A stretch of DNA of 64,000 nucleotides from Locusta migratoria (taxonomy: Eukaryota > Arthropoda > Insecta > Orthoptera > Acrididae): the NCBI GenBank assembly GCA_026315105.1, contig CM048755.1:754063301-754127300 (forward strand), read 5' to 3'. A program made the translations under genes and the position numbers. Under the pieces are notes generated by a model. It was not told the origin of the DNA, searched no databases, and worked only from the letters and a program-made list of their open reading frames with translations. Positions 33,641 to 45,163 of the stretch are shown here, one piece after another. How positions within the stretch are numbered: position 1 is the stretch's first letter; every line of letters starts with the position of its first letter.

Positions 33641-33738
33641 ATAATCAAAATATCCACGGGTGTACTGCCGGTCTATAGTGTCCAACGGGCCCGTTGGGCA
33701 CTATAGACCGGCAGTACACCCGTGGATATTTTGATTAT
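33641..33738. repeat. Near-perfect 98-bp palindrome
   Basis: Two 49-base arms meet without a loop at GGG|CCC (33689/33690). Only one arm position differs (33681 T against 33698 G). The DNA could extrude as a long cruciform, and a transcript would form a perfect hairpin. Confidence 0.97.
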
Positions 33739-34049
33739 CAAATACGCCGGGAGAAACTCGAGAATCACATTCCATCAATATATTGCGAAAAATTTGAGAA
33801 CATCAACAGTAGTGGCGGTGAAAACCAAGCATGGCAGAAAATATTGTGTCCAGAAATGTAGAAGTCTGTCTACACTGAATTGTAAACACTCTAATGCTCT
33901 TTCTCTATTACACGAGTATGGTGTAATATTTTTTTGTTTGCATCATCCAGTAAATTATTTCATTTGGTACCATTGATTATTTACGTCTATTTTGTTGAAC
34001 CAGTAAAGTTAAACTTCAGTAGTCCAATAAGTGGGAAAACAGAACTATT
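33739..34049. other. Unassigned, no gene seen
   Basis: A 3' neighbour of the palindrome. The open frame over this stretch has no known motif. Confidence 0.4.
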
Positions 34050-35354
34050 AATACAATTTTTTTCTAATTTAAAATGCAGGTAGACCTAGGCCTATGTTAA
34101 AAGCAGGGGCCTAATGATGTCTTTGACCATAAGGTTTAACACTGTAGGCCCTAATGTTTGACTCAGAATATTCTTATTCAACATGCCTCCACCAACTTGT
34201 AAAATGACTTACCCAGTGAGGTCTAAGGTATGTGGGCCTACAGTGTGTATAAGGAATGTAACATTTTTGATACTGTATTATAAAAATCATTGCAGTATCT
34301 AAAGAAATGATAAGTAGCTGAACTGGAAAAATTACTTTTATGGCCAACATTGGACCACTTCAGTCAGCATTATGAATTAGGTTCTGTTTTTTGTTGGGCC
34401 AATACTTTTACATTGTTTAAGAGTGTTTCCTTAACTCCCCTTCTGAATTCACACTTTCCAGTCTCTGTTTGTTAATTTTTGTTGGTAGCCTAGTATAATG
34501 TTTGCCCTGGAGTATGTTTAACATGTGTGTCTAGCCTTTCAAATCTGTAGTATTAATCTGTAATTTAATAGTGTACTCCTTGATCTCTTGTGATCCATAT
34601 AAAGCTGCCCTTACTATTCCATAACTTTCTTGAAAGAAATGATTCTGCTGTGTATACTATTTTCTGTTGGCCTCATAAAATGCCCTTGGAAAGAGTTCCA
34701 TTTCTTTTTCTTTGCACTTGCCAGAAGTCCTATTTCCCTATAAGCTGTTTCCTTTGAATCTATTCTCCAAACCCTAGTGTTTATCACCTTCTGACTTGAC
34801 TTCTTTCTATTTTCAGTAATCTCCCTGTCATAGTGTTGGTTGTTTTAAATATAGTTTCACTAGTACATGCTATTTACATTATACTGTTTCGTGGCTATTG
34901 ACAGGCAGGTTTTGTTACAAGGCCATGAGATCTTGGTAACATTTGTTTTAATCAGTTTGTTTATTATGCTCTCCATGATGGTTTGTCCTTCAGGTTGTGT
35001 TGATTATTTCTCCCAAGTATTTAAATGTTTCAAAAAAAATTTATCTTGTTATCCAATAGTAATTTTTTTGTCAGTGGAGGTTCCATATTAGCATTATTTC
35101 TGTTTTTTAATTTATTTTTCTTCAAAAGATATTTTAAGGCTAATACTCTGGGCTATTTCGTGTAGGCCTAATGATTGCATTATTTTTTTCTTTATTGAAT
35201 GTCCTTGGTGGGAAGAGCGAGGCCATCACCAGATGTCTTAGACAGTTAACTTTATCACCTTTCTGTGTTCCAACCTGAATGTTCTTTGGATTGTCCCAGG
35301 TACCATTATGTATTCAGAGGCACAGTTACAAAGAAGTGGTCACAGACTGTTTCC

Positions 35355-36300
35355 ATCAATGGTCTTACTACTGCTGTGGGGTCATCGGTTTACACCTCGT
35401 TGTATGCCGATGACTTCTGCATGTATTTCAGCTCCACTAGCATCGGCGTTGCTGAACGGCGGTTGCAGGTAGCTATTCGAAAGGCGCAGTCGTGGGCGTT
35501 TACTCATGGTTTTAAATTTTCCGCTACGAAAACCCGGGTGATGCATTTCTGTCGGCGTCGGGTGGTCCATCCTGACCCCGAACTGTATCTCGCTGATGAC
35601 CTGCTGCGTGTCAAAGAGACGCACCGTTTCTTAGGCATGTTATTAGACAACCGTCTCACCTGGGTGCCACACCTTCGCCAGCTCAAACAAAAGTGCTGGC
35701 GACACCTTAATATTCTACGCTGTCTAAGCCATACTGTTGGGGGAGCGTCACGCCCAAAGCTCCTGCAACTTTATAAGGCGCTCATCCAGTCGCGCCTAGA
35801 CTATGGCTGCGTAGTATATGATTCGGCTGCACCTTCAGCACTGCAAACATTAGACCCAGTCTTACATTCTGGAGTTCGTTTGGCAACAGGGGCTTTCCGC
35901 ATGAGCCCTGTGACAAGCCTACTAGTTGAAGCTGGGGTCCTTCCTCTGCGGTTCCGCCGGCAGCACCTGCTGGCTTCGTACGTTGCCCATGTTAAGGCCT
36001 TGCCACACCATCCGAACCACCGGCTTCTTTTTCCAGGCGCTGCACTCCCTATCCCTCCAAGACGACCTCGGTCGGGTTACCCAATATCGGTCCGCGTCCG
36101 TTCTCTACTTTCGTCCCTCGAATCCCAACCACTCCCTGCCACTTTCCACTATTCCTTTCAAACCCCTCCTTGGTCCATCCCCCGATTGCAGCTTTGTCTG
36201 GATCTGTCAAATAGATCAAAGACTCCGTTTCTCCAACACAACTCCGACACCAGTTCCTGGATCTCCTCAACTCTTTCTGTGGTGCTGAAGCCATCTATAC
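35355..36300 (+). pseudogene. LINE-E reverse transcriptase, C-terminal part
   Basis: The RT starts just before motif C: INGLTTAVGSSVYTSLYADD, with the catalytic YADD intact (near 35403). The thumb and connection follow: RFLGMLLDNRLTWVPHLRQL, YKALIQSRLDYGCVVYDSA, GVRLATGAFRMSPVTSLLVE and RRPRSGYPI. The same segments occur in LINE-B at 52885-53607. The reading frame also runs upstream to 35265, but that part belongs to LINE-I and is not RT. A frameshift near 36290 separates it from the RNase H frame. Fingers and motifs A and B are lost by 5' truncation. Confidence 0.9.
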
Positions 36301-37093
36301 TGATGTGTCCCTAGCTGATGGTCGTGCTGGGTATGCATGTCTCCATGGTGACCATGTCGAACAACATTCATTGCCCGGTGAAAGTAGTGTCTTCACTGCA
36401 GAGCTGGTCGCTATCCTCAAGGCTCTAGAACACCTCCGAGCCTGCCCCAGGGGGTCATTTGTCATCTGTAGTGACTCCCTGAGTGGCTTGCAGGCACTCG
36501 ACCAGTTCTTCCCTCGTCACCCGTTAGTGCAGTCCATTCAAGACACTACTTACTCTCTTGCCCAATCTGGCCGATGTGTGGTCTTCCTGTGGACCCCTGG
36601 CCACGTCGGCATACCGGGGAATGAACGTGTTGACCAGTTGGCCAAACAGGCCACCAATGCGCCACCCTTCACCATTGGCATCACGGAATCAGACCTTAGG
36701 TTATCATTGCACAAGAAGGTGCGTGATGCTTGGAGTGCCGAATGGTGTACCATGGGTGCCACAAACAAGCTCCGAGCCGTGAAGCTATCCACAACTCTGT
36801 GGAAGTCTTCACTGCGGCCCATACGTCGAGAGTCAGTTGTCCTCTGCCGCCTCCGTATTGGGCATACCTGGCTGACCCATGGTCATCTCCTCCGCCGTGA
36901 GGCACCACCTGTGTGTCGGTGTGGAGCAGCGCTGACAGTCGTCCATCTTCTGATGGACTGCCCAGTTTTAGCTACATTGCGCCAGTCTTTTAACCTACCA
37001 GACGCGCTACCTTTAGTCTTAGGCGACGATGCCTCTATGGCTCATTCTGTTTTAAGTTTTATTCGCGCAGCTGGTTTTTACAACTCCATCTAG
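36280..37093 (+). pseudogene. LINE-E RNase H domain
   Basis: RNase H removes RNA from the RNA-DNA hybrid made during retrotransposition. Catalytic positions: IYTDVSL (first Asp; family TDGS, Gly changed to Val), VFTAELVAIL (Glu), ICSDSLSGLQAL (Asp) and GHVGIPGNERVDQLAKQA (last Asp). A C-terminal zinc-knuckle-like piece follows: CRLRIGHTWLTHGHLLRRE, CRCGAALTVVHLLMDCP. It ends FYNSI at 37093. The domain itself is open from about 36305; the start codon is shared with the RT polyprotein, which is broken by the frameshift near 36290. Closest relative in the window is LINE-B at 51979-52764. Confidence 0.9.
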
Positions 37094-38435
37094 TGGTGGG
37101 TGCTATAGCCTGATACTTCAGGTCCCCACCTATCCAGCGATTTTAAACCCTTTTAAGACCCTTCTGTAATTTACCGAGGGGTTTTTAGTGTGTGAAGTAT
37201 GGCTGGCTCATCCTGTGTGTTTTTTTTCCCCGTGATCAGCCAGCCGTGTTTTTCTGCTGTCCAGTTTTAGCTGAGATCTCAACTTCTTTTTTCCATATTG
37301 TGTCTCTTCCTTTTGTGTTGTAAGCGATTTCTCCAATGTCAGCTTACCCCATTTGTGAGTTTTCATCTTCGGAGCTGTGTTTTACTTTTTATACTCTTGA
37401 CAGAGGACTCTTAGCTAGGGACAGGGGACTGATGACCTAGCTGTTTAGTCCCCTTAAAACCAACAACAACAACAACAACAGACTGTTTCCCTGCCTTAGA
37501 CCAGTTGTTAGCGAGAATGATTAAGGAAGATCACCTCTTAACTTAATGTTTAAATTGATAATTGTTGTTTTATGTTTAATTAATTTAGGACACAGTCCTT
37601 AATATCTATGGAGAGAATCATAAAATCTGTAAATGTAATTGAGAGAGGCTTTTTCCTTCACAGTAATAGTCTGTCATGAATTTCAGAGTCATTATTTGTT
37701 TGGCTCTGTTCCTCCATGGTCTGAAGCCTCCTTTAATCCCCCAGTTCCTTATCCAACTCTTCTTTAATCTGATATTATGTAAAACCTTCAAGGTACATTC
37801 CAAGAGCAAGGTTCTTCTGTAGTTGTTGATCACTTCTGTTTTCTTTTTTATGGTGTGGGTTAATTATAGCTGTGGTCCATTTTTCTGGAAATTTTTCTGT
37901 TGCCAATTTTTTAATTTTTTTTTAAAGTGAAATTTGAAGATGCCAGAGTTGTGTATCTGGAATACTTCTGCATTTCGATAAACACTTGATTTTCACCACA
38001 TGCTTTGTAGTTTTTCATTTCTTTAATAGATTTCTATTTATTGTATTTTACTGTAGGTGAGTATATTTTTTTCTGGTTTGTTTCTATTGTTAAAAGCTTT
38101 TTTGGTTCAACACAGTTAAAGAACTTGTTTGATGCCTCTTGCATGAATTCTGCATTTTCCTTGTTATTGTGGGCTGCTCTTAAGTTTTCTATTTCTCAGT
38201 AATATAAAACGGGAGGGTTGTAATTACAATATTGTTTATCAAGTCTCTGGAATTGGGAGTGAACACCATAGGTGAAGCAGTTACAGTGAACGGGCTGAGA
38301 TAGAGGGTTCATGTTATATGCATTGGAGAAGCAAGGTTAGCTGAGAGACTCATGGGTTCAGCAGTAGAGGGTAATAGCAGTTGGGGTAGCCCAAAGAGAA
38401 AGTACTTGGATCCAGTCAAGAATGATTTTTATATA

Positions 38436-38520
38436 CATCTACATATATACTCCGCAATCCACCGTAAAGTGTGTGGCAGAGGGTACAAAATACCACTACT
38501 AGGCATTGCCTTTCCTATAG
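38436..38520 (-). mobile_element. LINE 3' tail fragment, CR1-like
   Basis: ACATCTACATATATACTCCG and GTGTGTGGCAGAGGGTAC resemble the 3' end of the LINE-C family (complement: ACATCTACATGGGATACTCT, CTGGCAGAGGGTTC). Only the last 80 bases are present. Confidence 0.6.
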
Positions 38521-38654
38521 GCTTAACACATATATAAGATGAGGCATTATTGTTAGTGTTGAATAAGGGATCATGGAGGAATTGAACACTGAAAGGCATA
38601 ATCATGGTGATTGTTTTTGTAGTAGTTTCGTTCAGCAGAACTTCATTGTCACTT

Positions 38655-38673
38655 CCCCCCCCCCCCCCCCCCC
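38655..38673. repeat. Poly-C tract (19)
   Basis: Nineteen uninterrupted C. Confidence 0.9.
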
Positions 38674-39682
38674 TCTTATGATTTGAGATAATTTTTCTGG
38701 TGTTTTTGAGATTAGTTACATTTTATTCTGTTTTGTGAGTGAAATGTTGTCCAAAGTTGAGGTGTTTCATAGTGAATTTCATCAAATTCTGTACTCCACC
38801 TCATATGTTTGTGTATATATATATCCTCAAATACTGTTACTATTGATTTAGTGTTTTTCTGATATTTGTCAGCTTACATTAATTTATGTGGGACATACTT
38901 TCTTTGGAATAATTTTATGACCCAATTCCACCCATCTGCTTTGACTCAAGATGTCATCAAGAAGTCGGAAAACCCGTATTTCAGTCATAGCCAACTGTAA
39001 AGAATCACTGTTTCAATTCATTAGTGTTTTTAATTAAATCACGAGCTTGTTAAAATGTTACTGGTAATTTGGAAGAGGTGTTGCATGGTACATTTTGCAC
39101 TTGTAAGCATCGGAGTGCCATCATTGCTTCTTCACTCGCAACAATTTAAGCTGTACTCTTAGGTTCCTGCATAACCACTACCCTTAAAATTATGACATAT
39201 TCGTAAAATATATTAAAGTACTTTTGTCAATGAAAATAGACATCTACAGACTAAATTGTCAACTTTACCTACTACAGAATATGCTGATGTCACTTGCCAA
39301 AGTACCGTATAACTGGCCCGTTTCTTTTATTTTGAATTACTTTGTCTTTTTTCCCCCTTAATAAGTTAAATTTGATTGTGACCTAATAATGATCAGACCC
39401 TGTGTCTGTTTCTCTCGGTACTTACATTTTGAATTTCTATATGAAAGAATTTCTCCATGCAGACATGGTACAGTTGGCACTCTTATTTAATCAGGTCGTT
39501 TGCATATGATAAGTTTGCTTAGTTTTCTTTTAAAATATGTAGATTTGGAGATGGGTCCATGTGTTCTGTAAGTTTCACCAAGTCTCTGTTGATTTCTGTT
39601 AGTTTGTTTATGTGGAACTTCCAATTATATCTCTGCACTTCTTTTATTTTCCCAGTTGGGCAATTAAATTCTCCTATTAAGT

Positions 39683-39684
<2 letters not shown>

Positions 39685-39737
<53 letters not shown>
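39685..39737. repeat. Poly-T tract (53)
   Basis: Fifty-three uninterrupted T inside the endonuclease part of LINE-I. No retroposon body is recognisable beside it. Confidence 0.9.
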
Positions 39738-39739
<2 letters not shown>

Positions 39740-40232
39740 TACAACTTGATGAATTGTCAAGTCCAAAAGATAACATAATTTTTATACATCTACCAGATTG
39801 TAGTTCTAGATAGAAAAATTTTCTGATTGGTGTTCGTGATAGTAGGCCTATAGAACTTTTGTGTGGTTTTCAGAGTTGTGTTTTGTGGAGAAATAGGCTT
39901 ATCTTTTAAGTCAGTTATTGAAGATTCAAATTTACTATGAATCCTCTTCCCAATTGCGGACACTTTCTTAATTATTTGTCCTGGTCGTCCATAGTAAATT
40001 CTGTAACATTTTTAGTTCCTTTTGTCCTGTTTTTCCCACAGTTGCTATATTATTATAGTGTAGGTATTTCGGTTATCTGTCTATGGCACTGATTTAATAA
40101 AATATTTTATTGCCATGTGCATTTATCCTTTATTTGGAAGGCATCATCAGTGGCAATATTTCATGGGTATTGCTTTACATCTAGTGCTCATTGGTGGCTT
40201 CCAGCTGTTCTGCTTCAGTTCTGCTCATTTTT

Positions 40233-40337
40233 CTGTGTTGGTTGTTCCAGCACTTCACAGCTAGCACCACAAGGCACATGCAAAAATGGCATGTGCCTTG
40301 TGGTGCTAGCTGTGAAGTGCTGGAACAAACAACACAG
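40233..40337. repeat. Inverted repeat with 7-base loop
   Basis: Arms 40233-40281 and 40289-40337 (49 bases each) are complementary except one position (40241/40329), around the loop AAAAATG. Weaker complementarity extends a few bases further on each side. A Pol II or Pol III transcript would form a pre-miRNA-sized hairpin, but there is no other sign that it is a miRNA. Confidence 0.95.
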
Positions 40338-40357
40338 CAAAATTTCCACTAGGGGAC

Positions 40358-40375
40358 GGGGGGGGGGGGGGGGGG
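40358..40375. repeat. Poly-G tract (18)
   Basis: Eighteen uninterrupted G, 20 bases right of the hairpin. Confidence 0.9.
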
Positions 40376-43051
40376 AGTTGGTGGTGGTAAGAACAGTAGT
40401 AGGTGGTATTAGGAACACACCCTAGAAAAATTTCCTTTCAACAACTTCTGAATTCCCCAAAATAACTCAGTTGCATATCTTTAGAAGCAATTTTGTTTAT
40501 GGAAACCGAAGGAAGATACTTTCTAGAAACATTCATTTAGTTTCAAGCTTAATGTTGCATACCAGGAGGCTGATAAACAGTGTAATAATTATGTAGATGA
40601 AATGGTGGGCCCTTATCATATTGTACTGTATTTGGGGTAAGATTAACATTTCAGACTGATAAATAGCTTGTGAGTTGCCAAAGACAATGGATATGTTATG
40701 ATAAGTTTTGTGGTTGCAGATTTATCTGTAGTGCAGTCTTTTGCATAGATCCAATAATTTCTGCTATGGTCTGACTTCTCAGATTTTGAATATATTAGTG
40801 TGTGGTCCAAAAACACTTTTCCATTGAAAGTTCAGTTAGCTTGTTGGATTTTATTTTATTAATGTTTCTGTGGTGTTTGAGATGTCTTTTGTTATTAATT
40901 TCGTAATAAGTCTAGAACCACTATGTTCTTTGATATCAGTCTGCCAGCATGGCATTTCATAATTTAAAAAAATACCAAAAAGTTGAGTTGAATGTTGGGT
41001 AATGTGTTTAGGACCTCCATATATGAGCCATCATTGCCATCTGTGTACCAAGGAATATCTTAGTGCCTTCAAATTTTCATCAAAAACTGAATTCCTAATT
41101 GCCCTTTACCCTTTGTTGCCTTGTGTTCAAATATTCCCATTATTGTGCAACTTGTCACCTTAAGTTATTGATGGCATATTTGTAACTGTGACACCATGTG
41201 AAGTATTTGCCTGCTAAGTGTAGTTAAGATGTTGTCACACCAGTTCAGTGTATTATTCACTGTTACTTAATATGCTTTCCCAGCAGATCTTTGTTTCATT
41301 CAGTATTTAATAAGAAGTACTCCCCTTTTTGCTATTATTGTACATACAATGTACAAGAATATTTGTTTTTAATTTTTGCTACTGTTCTGATGCAACATTA
41401 GACCACTATCCCCAGATTCTATGAGATAGCAGGAGCAATTACTTCAATTACATATGGCTTTTCAGTGGCAACTAAAGTTAGCTCCTTGGTTGGAGTTTAC
41501 CCTGCTACTCCCTCCTCGTCGTGTTTTTTACTTAACACTGTTAGATAAAAAGAAAAGCCTTACTTTAATCTTCCCTGCATTAAGATTTAGTTTCGTGGAA
41601 CTCTCCATACTACTCTGCCCTGTGCAAGCATCTACATCTCTATGTTTGGTTGTGTGGCCATCTTCCGCAGCAGATGTTAAAATTTATTATAAGAGGTAAT
41701 CCGTCTTATGCTGACAGCAATTGAGAGATATATTTTACACCAGATATGTTTTGCTTTTTATTTTAAAAGTGTTTTCTGTGGTCTGTAAATGATACAAAGA
41801 TTTGTACAGTTTGTTTTGTATACATAGATTAAAAACTGTTATAAAAACTTTGTGCACATTAGGTCTATGTGTTTTTAAATTGATATTCGGTCTACTCATG
41901 GTGTTGTTGTCTCTTCCTTACATCTCACAGCTGAGCAATTCCAGCATTCCGCGTGGGACATTTGTACTGCTTTGGACTAGTATTTTTTTGTTTTCATTTA
42001 GAAATCATAAGTTATTTGAACTCAAGTTACTGTTTTAAGCAACGAAATGGCTCTTTCAATTCTAACAAATACAATTTTCAGGTAGACCTATTTAATTGTT
42101 GACAATATAATAAATAAAACCAGCATTACGGTTGGGACAAGAAACTGAACAATTTTGACATCGAAACAATAATTCTGCTCTGTTAGTGGCCACAGCCAAG
42201 CCACATTCAGATGAAATTTACATTCTTCTAATAAAGGACTGTGTAGCAACAAGACAATTAACAAAGTTATTCCAATGCATTACACTATATATGATCTGTC
42301 GTGTAGTTACGGGTGGGACATTACGGGTGGGACAAATTTTCTTGTGTATGATTTACATAGAACATTAAATTGGATTACTTAGTGCAACTAAATACCGGTA
42401 CATAATTTTTAAACTGAACTAGAAGATGAAAAAAGCACAAACAATCACAATAAACCAAAACAAACTTTTATAAAGGCTCTAGTCAAATGAGAACTGTCCT
42501 CTGTTATTCATCAATGTTGGTATACATAGCTTTGCCTTCACTACAGACCTACATTCAATATGCTCATCCTTCACTGCAGACCAGATCCAAAATTTGCCAT
42601 ATTTTCTATGTAAAGTAATGTTACTCTTATATTATCTACATGTTTAACTTCTGCATGTATGACTAAGTCACAAGAAATTTTGTCCCCTTCACCGGAAGAC
42701 CAACTTCAAGAAAATCTCCAACACTGATGTATAGCTGATCACTTTTTTGTTGTTTTAATTCTGACAAAGTAACAACAGACTGCCACTCTGATTTTGGTGT
42801 TGTCCCAACTTCAAGCAGACTGCAACTTGGAAATAGGATAGACTCCAGAAAATCTCTGTTCCAGCATTACATCTTCTGCTGTCCTTTCTTTGGGGAAAAA
42901 AAAATTACTCTACTTGACTTAATGCACTGTCTGGCACAATCAGCAAAGTTCTCTGCAGTTTATGCTTTGAAACTCTTAGATTTAACCCTTTTCTAGGCAG
43001 CTCTCTAAAGACCTAACCATGTCATCAACAGAACCCTTGTCCTGTGCTGTG

Positions 43052-43053
<2 letters not shown>

Positions 43054-43085
<32 letters not shown>
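43054..43085. repeat. Poly-A tract (32)
   Basis: Thirty-two uninterrupted A followed by CCCTC. No retroposon body recognised before it. Confidence 0.9.
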
Positions 43086-43087
<2 letters not shown>

Positions 43088-45163
43088 CTCTAGTCTACAG
43101 ACATAATCTCAATGGATTTCTTAAAAAGTCATTTGAATCTATTTTTTTAATTGTTCAACACATCTACCAGAAAATATGTGCAGCTCATTAAGTTGTGGAT
43201 GCTTTGTTTTCAACATATTTGTGACTTATAATAAAAATGTCCAAACTGACGGCTTGCCATGATTTAGTTCATCACTCATATCTTTCATTATTCTATTTGA
43301 CAAAATAAATGCCCAAAACGTGTACCTTCATTTTAAAACAGTATTCCATTAAACTATGGTCTGACATTGCTTCAGACATTGCAGAGAATAGTGTGTGTAA
43401 TGTCCCACCCGTAACACACACATCTCATTCTTAACATACTTTAATTTTACCAGGAGTGTAACAGCTTTGTCCTACATGTAAACTAGCTTACTTTCACAGT
43501 GTTCACTTTTACAAGTACATAAAGTACTTTTGATAAAGAAAACTTAATGATGTTTTAGTGTTACAGATGGGACAATTTATATTGAAAGCAGGATAATTAA
43601 TTTTGAAACTGTACTCAAATCAAATGAACTTCTAATGCACAAATCTACTTCTTTCTTACTTGCTTTTTAAAACTCTTGTGAGTTGTGCTCTCTAGAAGGA
43701 GCCACAGGACTACAAATAAGGTCGCAATAATACACTGTTCCAGTGTTTTCGTTCAGCAGAAAAAAGGCAATAATGTACGGTAAAATTTACATGTTCTACA
43801 ATAAAAGTCTTATAAAACAATAATTGCATGATCGAATATATACTTTTAGCCCTATTTTGCCCAATTTTGGAAACTATATCTCAATAAATATATTTTCATT
43901 GAAATGTCCATGTTTTCCTGGAATTGCTCAGCTGTTTCTCTGTCTTGTTGGCTAGAGTTGGTTTGTTCATGGCATGTGTCTTTCAGTTGCGTACAGCACT
44001 GTTTGTTTGATTTTTGTGTTGTTTCTTCTGTACAAACCTTTGCATCATTTATCGACCACAGAAGATGCTTTTAAAATAAAAAGTGAAACACATTTGGTGT
44101 AAAATAAATCTCTCAATTGCAGTCAGCATAAGAAATATTACCTCTTATAATCAATCTATATCTCTGAGTAAGAACTAAAACACAAATCAATTTGGACTTG
44201 CTTACTCTATTCATCTGTTGCTCTCCCTTCATTATCCCTCTCCCCCCTCCCACACACACCTACCTAAATTGGTGGTTTCCTAGTGTCTCAGAATGTGTCG
44301 TATCATTAAGCATTACCTTAAGTGTTCTTATAATTGTTGTATGATGATATGTAAGCGGCTGCAATAAATAATAAATCAATACCAGTAAATTGCCCCTTAT
44401 TATCAGTGTGTACATAATACACCATGAGCCTACTCCTGTGATGTTAAACAGTGAGCCTGCTCTAGGGTTAACAGAGACTTCTGTCAAGAGACATTGCAAG
44501 TTGAACAATTGTGAGTCAGGGTGATGTGGTTAGGACCTGCAATTGTTTTAGGTAGTGTTAACGACTCGAACTATCCCCCCAGGGAGCCCCAAAGCTCTTT
44601 TGTGGGTATGTGTGTGGCGCACACGGGGCCCCGAGCTGAAGCAGCCTTCCTTCCCGCCCCAGGCTGCTTCATTTTCCCTCCCAGTTCATGGCTTAGCCCG
44701 GAGACGGGTGTCCATTGCAAGTCAAGGTGGTTTCCTGTCATAGTTTTTCTCTTTCCTTGGTTTCTTCCTTTCCTAACCTTGGCTTCTGTCTTTTACTCTT
44801 TGTTGTACTCTTCTAGCCTTTCTCTCCTTCTCATTTAGTCTCTGCTTCGGTGCTTAGGACACTCTCTTCTTTTTCTTCAATTCCTCTATTCTTCTTCTTC
44901 CCTTCCTGTGCGTGTCTGAAGGCCGACCCACGCATTATCATGCGTAGCAGGTGACGGGGTAATGCGTAATTCCCTGCCCCGGGTAGACAAGTAGGGCACG
45001 TACATACCCCCTGGTAAAGGCCAGGCCCAGTGAGGGGTGATTACCCGAGCTGGTACCTTCTGAACATGCCAATTAATCCCTCCCTCCGTCGTCGGGAGGT
45101 GTGAACAATCACCTAAGGCGGGTAAGCCCTTAGTGAGGGCCCACACTAGGAAGGAGCGCGCCA

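Larger units (their letters stand above)
35355..37480 (+). mobile_element. LINE-E, I-type, 5'-truncated, with target duplication
   Basis: A 5'-truncated non-LTR retrotransposon related to LINE-B, with the end of RT, an RNase H domain, and a 3' UTR ending in (CAA)n. ACAGACTGTTTCC occurs just before it (35342-35354) and again at its end (37478-37490), a 10- to 13-base target duplication; three bases overlap the tail. The insertion splits LINE-I. The presence of RNase H places it in the I group of LINEs. Compared with LINE-B it is better preserved. Confidence 0.95.
34050..39850 (-). mobile_element. LINE-I, decayed, split by LINE-E
   Basis: A strongly decayed minus-strand APE-type LINE. Endonuclease traces come first: IGEFNCPTGKIKEVQRYNWK near 39590-39665 and TGSDHYLVTIKLNLLRG near 39350-39400. 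RT traces follow at about 38200-37550: LRAAHNNKENAEFMQ, INNYRRTLLLECTLKVLHNI, GGFRPWRNRA. LINE-E is inserted at 35355-37480. Beyond it come a decayed polymerase core (LALPTKDIQ near 35200) and the thumb (FFETFKYLGEII near 35000-35035). A C-terminal part lies near 34650-34790 (WRIDSKETAYREIGLLASAK). Limits are approximate and the clade is not determined. A 53-base T-run lies inside it. Confidence 0.65.
39851..44571. other. Unassigned, AT-rich; hairpin and homopolymers
   Basis: I found no recognisable gene. A minus-strand stretch at about 42650-42840 reads like protein (LSELKQQKSDQLYISVGDFL then EVGLPVKGTKFLV) and may be a decayed ORF; I cannot name it. A motif like TTACGGGTGGGACA recurs at 42126-43573 (see findings). 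Confidence 0.4.

Noticed and set aside
35265..35354. Start of the 349-residue frame before LINE-E
   Set aside because: The target duplication shows that LINE-E starts at 35355; the upstream part of the frame is decayed LINE-I sequence read on the wrong strand.
44521..44838. Plus-strand frame at the LINE-G 5' end
   Set aside because: It lies in the 5' UTR shared with LINE-A and has no motif. The same region in LINE-A reads differently, so it is not conserved as protein.
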